This document shows, in pieces, positions 58,857 through 64,000 of a DNA stretch of 64,000 nucleotides (position 1 is the stretch's first letter; each line of letters starts with the position of its first letter). This DNA comes from Daucus carota subsp. sativus (lineage: Eukaryota; Streptophyta; Magnoliopsida; Apiales; Apiaceae). The notes under the pieces were generated by a model. It did not search any database. It was not told the DNA's origin and was given only the letters and a program-made list of their open reading frames with translations. The stretch is taken from assembly GCF_001625215.2 (NCBI RefSeq), contig NC_030383.2, forward strand, positions 7,452,779 through 7,516,778, written 5' to 3'. Made by a program: the position numbers and the translations under genes.

Positions 58857-59906
58857 AGATATATGTTCTAGTCGGACAAATACCAGGGTTATGGTTAAAG
58901 TTAGTCATGCAGTAGGGGCATACAATTTTTTGATAATGATGAAATTTATTGCAAGCAATTTCTCAGAGACAGAATACTTCTTAATAAACTTGTTTTCTAT
59001 TTTTAAGTTGTGAGCAATTTTGAACCTAAATACTAAAGAGAGCTCTATCTCTGTTTTATGTTATGTAGTTCTTTTTTTTTTTCTCTTTGTCAGAATTTAT
59101 GTTCGATAGTTGATTTCACTAGAATTACTTTGGTTATATATATATGTACCTTATATCTTTCTGAAGCATATTTGAGCATAAATTGTGCGAACAATGTTTT
59201 ATAACAGAAGAGTGCCTGAATCTGGCTTGAAGCTCATCAGAAGCTACAGCTCTGTTTAGTGCAATAGTACTGTACATTTGATTAAGCTGAAGGCTTTTGG
59301 GTGCTTGAATGAATTTTGCCATTCAATTGGTTGCCTAATCTAAAACTCGTGTTTATTATCTGGGGGCGGCATGTAGAAGATTACTTATAGATTAAATTTA
59401 TATGCATTAAAAAAAAAGTATTCGGCCATTTTAAAAATGAGTATAAAACTTGCTATACATGCAAGGACAAGTTAAGTTTCATATCCTTCAACTTTTTGTA
59501 ACTCTAAAATCACACAAACTGCTAGTGTTTTAAATCCCATAAGTATTTAAATGACATCACCCAATGGATGCACAGAAAAAGAGTGCTGAAAATTGATAAT
59601 AGGATATCAGAATGAAAAGAAATGAAGTTCAAATATATTGTTCACCCTCTAGTAGAGCAACAAAAAACATTCCTAGCTCGTATTTGATTACAAAATAATA
59701 TTTTCTTCTGACAGATGGCTCGTATTGTCTTTAAAATAAGACATGCATAATTTTCGAGAAACTAAACAAATTCTTTCAACTTTGATAACATAGAATCCTC
59801 CACATAAATTATCTCAACAGAGGAAACAAAAAACAGAAATAAATAGATGTAGCCATCTCAGGAAAGCAAATATAACAATACTAATAACATGACATGAGTA
59901 CCAGAA
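58857..59906. other. Intergenic between convergent RH7 and F-box genes
   Basis: Holds the two 3' UTRs. No further gene or transposon end recognised. Confidence 0.5.
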
Positions 59907-61070
59907 TCAGTGCTGGTCCCCTAAATTATCTTCGTGAGCGTTCCAGTCAACTTGTTTGGATCCTGTGACCGAAACCAAGCTCTCATTATACTTTATAATT
60001 CGACCATGAATAGAAATCGAAACAGGGGCATTTCTGGCCTCTTTCGTGTGTGGGTTATACAAAAGACAGTTGTCATCTTGAGTATATAGCACGAAATCAC
60101 CACTGTTGAAGCAGCCATAAACACGAGGATATGGATAATCTACATCAATACTGAGCATTAAAGTCCACGATGCCTCAACTTTACCACCATGAAGGCATGC
60201 CTCATCATCCAGCGTCCACAAGCTAAATGTGTAATTCAGCTCACTCTTCTGAGAGGTAATGACAGCAATAGTACCGTTGAAATCACCAAAGCAAGCGTCA
60301 AGACATTTAGTAAGAGGTAACTTAAGACCAATGGTAAACACCTCGGTGTTTAAATTAAAAGCCATCATACCATAATATCCCAAGCAACACAAGAAACCAT
60401 TCACAGAAACATCAAACTCATCTTCCTCTGGAAAATCTCCCGGGACATTATAATAATGCTTCCCACCCTCCGATAAATCAGGCTTTACCTTCTGCCAGAC
60501 ATTAGTATTTGCAGAATAGACCTCAGCTGCCCTCGGGTCAGCACTCAAGAAAGACACAATCCTAACAACCTTATAATCATCGGCTACGGGATCGAAACCA
60601 AATCCTAACGCCACCGACATAATTTCGCCCCGTAAACTATGAGGGGGGATGAGTTTGGATTGTTTAGTAGCAGGATTCCAAAGATAGATACATGGATTAT
60701 TATTTATGGGGCCATTAGCTACGGCAACACAAACAAGGCCATTACAAGAAGCAACAATGTCGAACTGGGGATCAAAAGAGAAATCACCTCGTGAAAAAGG
60801 ATGGCCGAGTGGGGTCCGCGTTTGAGGAGAATCGAGATGGAGCAGAGACCTGGAGTAATCATCTTCTGCTTTGACGATGAGGATTTGATCAGCTCCTGGT
60901 TTGGATTGACTGTGCTTCAATTGAGACTTGGTGAAATTAGGGTTTGAAATTAGGGATAACCAGGGCTTGCACACTGATTTGCAACGGAGTAATGATTTCA
61001 CGGGAAGTCTGACAAGAATCTCAGTAAGGAGATCATCGGAGATCATATCACCGGTCGTCGGAGTAGACAT
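59907..61070 (-). CDS. F-box protein with F-box-associated domain, 387 aa, intronless
   Basis: Probable substrate adaptor of an SCF ubiquitin ligase. The F-box lies at about residues 8-50 (DDLLTEILVRLPVKSLLRCKSVCKPW). It is followed by the usual F-box-associated (FBA type) repeat landmarks: SCNGLVCVA, IYLWNPATKQSKLIPP, GFGFDPVADDYKVVRI, AEVYSANTNVWQKV, VNGFLCCLGY, and ESLVSV near the end. Length is typical for the family. The start ATG is the first in frame. A decayed relative lies 1.1 kb upstream, so this is a locally duplicated gene, as is common for plant F-box genes. Substrate unknown. Confidence 0.92.
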   Translation of the reverse strand: MSTPTTGDMISDDLLTEILVRLPVKSLLRCKSVCKPWLSLISNPNFTKSQLKHSQSKPGADQILIVKAEDDYSRSLLHLDSPQTRTPLGHPFSRGDFSFDPQFDIVASCNGLVCVAVANGPINNNPCIYLWNPATKQSKLIPPHSLRGEIMSVALGFGFDPVADDYKVVRIVSFLSADPRAAEVYSANTNVWQKVKPDLSEGGKHYYNVPGDFPEEDEFDVSVNGFLCCLGYYGMMAFNLNTEVFTIGLKLPLTKCLDACFGDFNGTIAVITSQKSELNYTFSLWTLDDEACLHGGKVEASWTLMLSIDVDYPYPRVYGCFNSGDFVLYTQDDNCLLYNPHTKEARNAPVSISIHGRIIKYNESLVSVTGSKQVDWNAHEDNLGDQH

Positions 61071-61209
61071 GAGTAGCTAGGATTTGAACGAAATGTTAGG
61101 GTTTTGAATGAGTAGCTAGTGCTTTCTATGACAATCCGGAGAATTAAGGTTTCAGTTAGGTAACATATGAATCCCAAGTATCGATGTTTTTAATTTTTGG
61201 GAAAACATA

Positions 61210-61404
61210 CTTTCGCCGTTTTATTTTAATATTTCAATAAAATATAATTCTGTAATATTTTTTTGAAATTTTCATTTTTAAATAAAATTTTAAATATCAA
61301 ATTTTTATTTAAGAAAACAATCAAAAAAAATTATAAAACTATACTTACAAAAATCTTAAAAAAAGTGTCAAAAAAACGTATATATTTTATTGGCATGAAG
61401 GAAG
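61210..61404. mobile_element. Degraded Stowaway-like MITE
   Basis: TA then CTTTCGCCGTTTTATTTTAAT at the left and ATTTTATTGGCATGAAGGAAG then TA at the right, weakly complementary. About 195 bp. Confidence 0.45.
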
Positions 61405-62140
61405 TACAAATTAGTGTTTAGAACATGATCTTAAGTGATGTAATGTTATTTCAATCAATATTTTGAAAATTCAGGTAACGATAAATCTATTTAAAATATA
61501 TATTAAATATATTTTTGTGAACTAATAAAAAGAAGAAACGTTCTAATGCGATATATGTGACTATCTCTCGAGAACATGTTATATGCAATGTTTCAATATA
61601 ATATCGAGATTATTTTGAGTGTGATATTTAAGTCATTGAATATGATATTTAGTATTTTATTATCGAAATTATAATATAGATGTCTTTTCTTTTATATTAG
61701 TCGAAGAAAAGCTGCTGTGTTGGAGTGGTTACCGAAACTTCAAATACTATATTGTTATGTTATTTTTATTAAATTTAATAAAATTTATTCTAAATATCAC
61801 ACACACATATATAACTTTACCTATTATATAAAAAATTGTTATAAAAGTATTTAAAATTTCTTTTATTTTCAAAATTTAAAACTCATGGAAGCAACTAACT
61901 AATGGCATGGAACCACAAGTGTGGTTTCAGTTTCAGTCTTTCAGACATGGAACCACAGGCCAGACAGTAGTCTTGACATGGCTGATTCGGAGCTACCATA
62001 AGTTGATATTATAATCCTATTCATAAGCCTCATCATTCTTGCCACCTTATATACGAGTCCTATAGTTTTGCGCTATCAACACAAATCAATCTGAGCCAAA
62101 ATTTACTTGTGTCAACCCATGAACCCAACTCCTCGACTAG
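61405..62140. other. AT-rich intergenic, nothing recognised
   Basis: Upstream region of the F-box gene. Short repeat GTGGTTTCAG/CATGGAACCACA blocks at about 61908-61955 (GACATGGAACCACA-type, twice) but no gene. Confidence 0.4.
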
Positions 62141-62144
62141 AGCA

Positions 62145-62613
62145 CTGTCTCCCAGTCAACTTGTTGGGATCCTGTGATTCACGAATAGTAATCAGGACTG
62201 GCGTAATTCTGGCCTCTTTCTTGTGTGAGTTATACAAAAGAGAAATGTCATCTTCAGTATATAACACAAACTCACCACCGTTGAAGAAGCCAAGCCATCA
62301 ACACGTACGGGCACTTGAACAACACGGATTATCCACATCAAAACTGAGCCTTAGAGTCCACGATGCCTTGAGGACTTTACCACACCACATAGGCATGCCT
62401 CATCATCCAGCATCCACAAACTAGGAAAGTATGATTCCGCTCATTCAAGTCACTGAAACAAGCATCAAAACACCTAGCACAATGCCTTAATCTACCACCA
62501 CGTGTTATACACTTTATCTGTTGAGGACTGTACAAGATTGGCAGAGAACTAAAACAAACACATATAGAATAATCATCTCCTGCTTTAACGATGAGAGTTT
62601 GATTAGCTCCTGG
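62145..62613 (-). pseudogene. Decayed F-box gene fragment related to the 59907-61070 gene
   Basis: Minus-strand segments align in order with the intact F-box gene. 62152-62175 matches the part encoding SVTGSKQVDW; 62200-62290 matches NPHTKEAR to NSGDFVLYTQDD; 62330-62450 matches the DDEACLHGGKVEASWTL and CFGDFNGT regions; 62588-62613 matches ADQILIVKAEDD. The central half and the F-box itself are deleted and frames are shifted. It cannot make a working protein. Confidence 0.8.
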
Positions 62614-62991
62614 AGTTGTAATGGTGTGATTATATAACAAAAGGAAATATAAGATAATAGGGGAGAAAAAAACTTTTTATAATAAAAATTGTCAATACCA
62701 GATTATAAATAATCTTAAGAGCAATGTGCATGCTATATAAGAACTGAAATTGGTCCTGGTCAAGTCAATAGGAATCCTTCTACTAACCAGTATCAAAACC
62801 AAATTAGTTACCATACTAGTATTAGGGAAGAAATAAAAAATTATGTTAATCTTGGCTATCTTCGTTACAAGTATGCCACCTCCCCAATGGACCAAGTCTA
62901 AAAGAAATTACTTTTTTTAATTTCCTAAGTTATGTAATTGCTTCATTTTTACGGACAAACATGCGCAAATGCCTCGCCATTGTGATGAAGA
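62614..62991. other. Intergenic, nothing recognised
   Basis: Spacer between the F-box pseudogene and the 3' end of the SKU5-similar gene, including the latter's 3' UTR. Confidence 0.5.
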
Positions 62992-64000
62992 TCATAACCA
63001 CGTGAATATGAAAGCAGATAGTGTCACCAGAAGCAGCTGATAGTTCGAATTTGACCTTTCATTGATGATTGATGCTGAGGACTTCTGTGGCCTGAAATTT
63101 GATAATACAAAACCAGAAAGATTATTTCTAAATTAATAACTTGAATAAGATATAAAGACAGAAAAACCAATGTAACATCGTACTTCTGCAATCGTGAAAG
63201 AGCACCACAGAAGAGAGCATTATTAGGGACAGGGAATTCTGTTTTGTTGCTAGGATCAGCTTCGTGATTAATAACTCTCATATATGTCTCTTGCCCTAAA
63301 TACCATCTGTCCAGGTTCTCAGCTCTAAGGTTCCACACTCCAACATTGTCTAGAGATACTAGAATTGCTGTCCATCCTCCGGGAAGTACCTTTGCGCCAA
63401 AATACAAAATTCACGTTTGTTATAGAAAAATAAAATAGTCCACGTTTGTTAAGTAATTATTGGAAGAAAAGATAAACTTGAGAAAACATACTAGCAAGGA
63501 AACATAGTTTAACACTAGGCACCAGTTTTAAGAGCATAGTATAAAAAAGCAGGTAATACAAGTAATTTATAATGAAACCTGTGTGGTGGAGCGAGCTATA
63601 GCATCCCACTTATTATAGGAGCCCCGGTTATTTTCAGTCCATTCTCCATAAGCCATCCTATATTCACACGTATTTTCAAGATTAATACTTCACAGAAGTT
63701 CCAAATGTAGATATTTGCACAAATAAAAAAAAAACATACCCAACTACAAAAAAGGAATAGCCGTCCATGTGAAAGCTCTGAACTACTGTATCATTGTTCT
63801 GCAATACAATTTCGATAAATCCTTTGTATGTAGCGTTGATGACAGAGCTGTCCGATCGAAGTGGTCTGTTGAGTGGTCGACTGGGGAAGTCGAGCTTGTA
63901 ATCCCCCTTAATATTGTACTTGTCTGCTAGCCTAATGGGTGTATCAGGATTAATGAATGAAATACCATTTAGAGTAGCTCTGAGTTTCCCATCAATCATC
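62992..64000 (-). CDS. SKU5-similar (SKS) multicopper-oxidase-like protein, 3' part, cut by window edge
   Basis: Secreted cupredoxin-fold protein of the SKU5/SKS family, linked to directional growth at the cell wall. Visible exons: 64000-63740 (continues beyond the window), 63657-63579, 63389-63184, 63091-62992; GT-AG junctions, TGA at 62994-62992. Landmarks are FHMDGYSFFVVG, GEWTENNRGSYNKWDAIARSTTQV, GGWTAILVSLDNVGVWNLRAENL, WYLGQETYMRV and NALFCGAL. In true oxidases the block after GVW carries the His-Cys-His copper ligands; here it reads NLRAEN, so type-1 copper binding is lost, as usual in SKS proteins. The last exon encodes NYQLLLVTLSAFIFTWL, a hydrophobic tail that suggests GPI anchoring (inference). 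About 215 C-terminal residues of an expected 540-600 are present. Confidence 0.9.

Noticed and set aside
62107..62424. 105-codon plus-strand open frame
   Set aside because: Antisense to an F-box pseudogene; no independent support.

Overview
The window is nuclear DNA of a flowering plant, most likely a eudicot. The evidence is split genes with GT-AG introns encoding plant-type proteins (MAP65, SKU5-similar, stress-associated A20/AN1, PSI-type DUF3475/DUF668), AT-rich intergenic DNA and typical plant transposons. Species cannot be read from the sequence. There is no CRISPR array, operon, rRNA or convincing tRNA gene.

Layout: 1-6.5 kb, no recognised gene, short tandem duplications and retroposon debris. 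6.5-7.5 kb, a two-exon TFB5/TTDA gene (TFIIH). 7.9-8.8 kb, a non-autonomous Helitron. 9.6-11.9 kb, a four-exon RNF4-like RING protein. 12-16 kb, an LTR-like remnant and Stowaway MITEs. 16.0-25.5 kb (minus), a twelve-coding-exon MAP65 gene with a long intron-containing leader. 25.5-32.5 kb, MITEs, including an 8-bp-TSD hAT-type element, and retroposon scraps. 32.5-34.0 kb, an intronless PSI-type gene. 35.7-36.2 kb (minus), an intronless A20/AN1 SAP gene. 36.5-51.8 kb, a three-level nest: a Sirevirus-type Copia element (identical 982-bp LTRs, TSD ATTTT) inside a MULE-like element carrying a PP2C gene fragment, itself inside a Helitron. 52.2-52.6 kb, a MITE. 52.9-58.9 kb, a fourteen-coding-exon DEAD-box helicase of the RH7/PRH75 type. 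59.9-61.1 kb (minus), an F-box gene, with a decayed relative at 62.1-62.6 kb. 63.0-64.0 kb (minus), the 3' part of an SKU5-similar gene cut by the window edge.

The host genes are functionally unrelated housekeeping or regulatory genes and form no pathway. The most unusual signals are: (1) a regularly spaced array of CAACTG/CAGTTG motifs in the Sirevirus LTR (mean spacing 22 bp over twelve copies), recurring in its coding spacers in different reading frames; (2) the nest, where a tandem copy inside the Helitron acts as an internal empty site for the MULE; (3) six ultra-short poly(A) inserts, each flanked by a 10-18 bp direct repeat, resembling minimal retroposition footprints.
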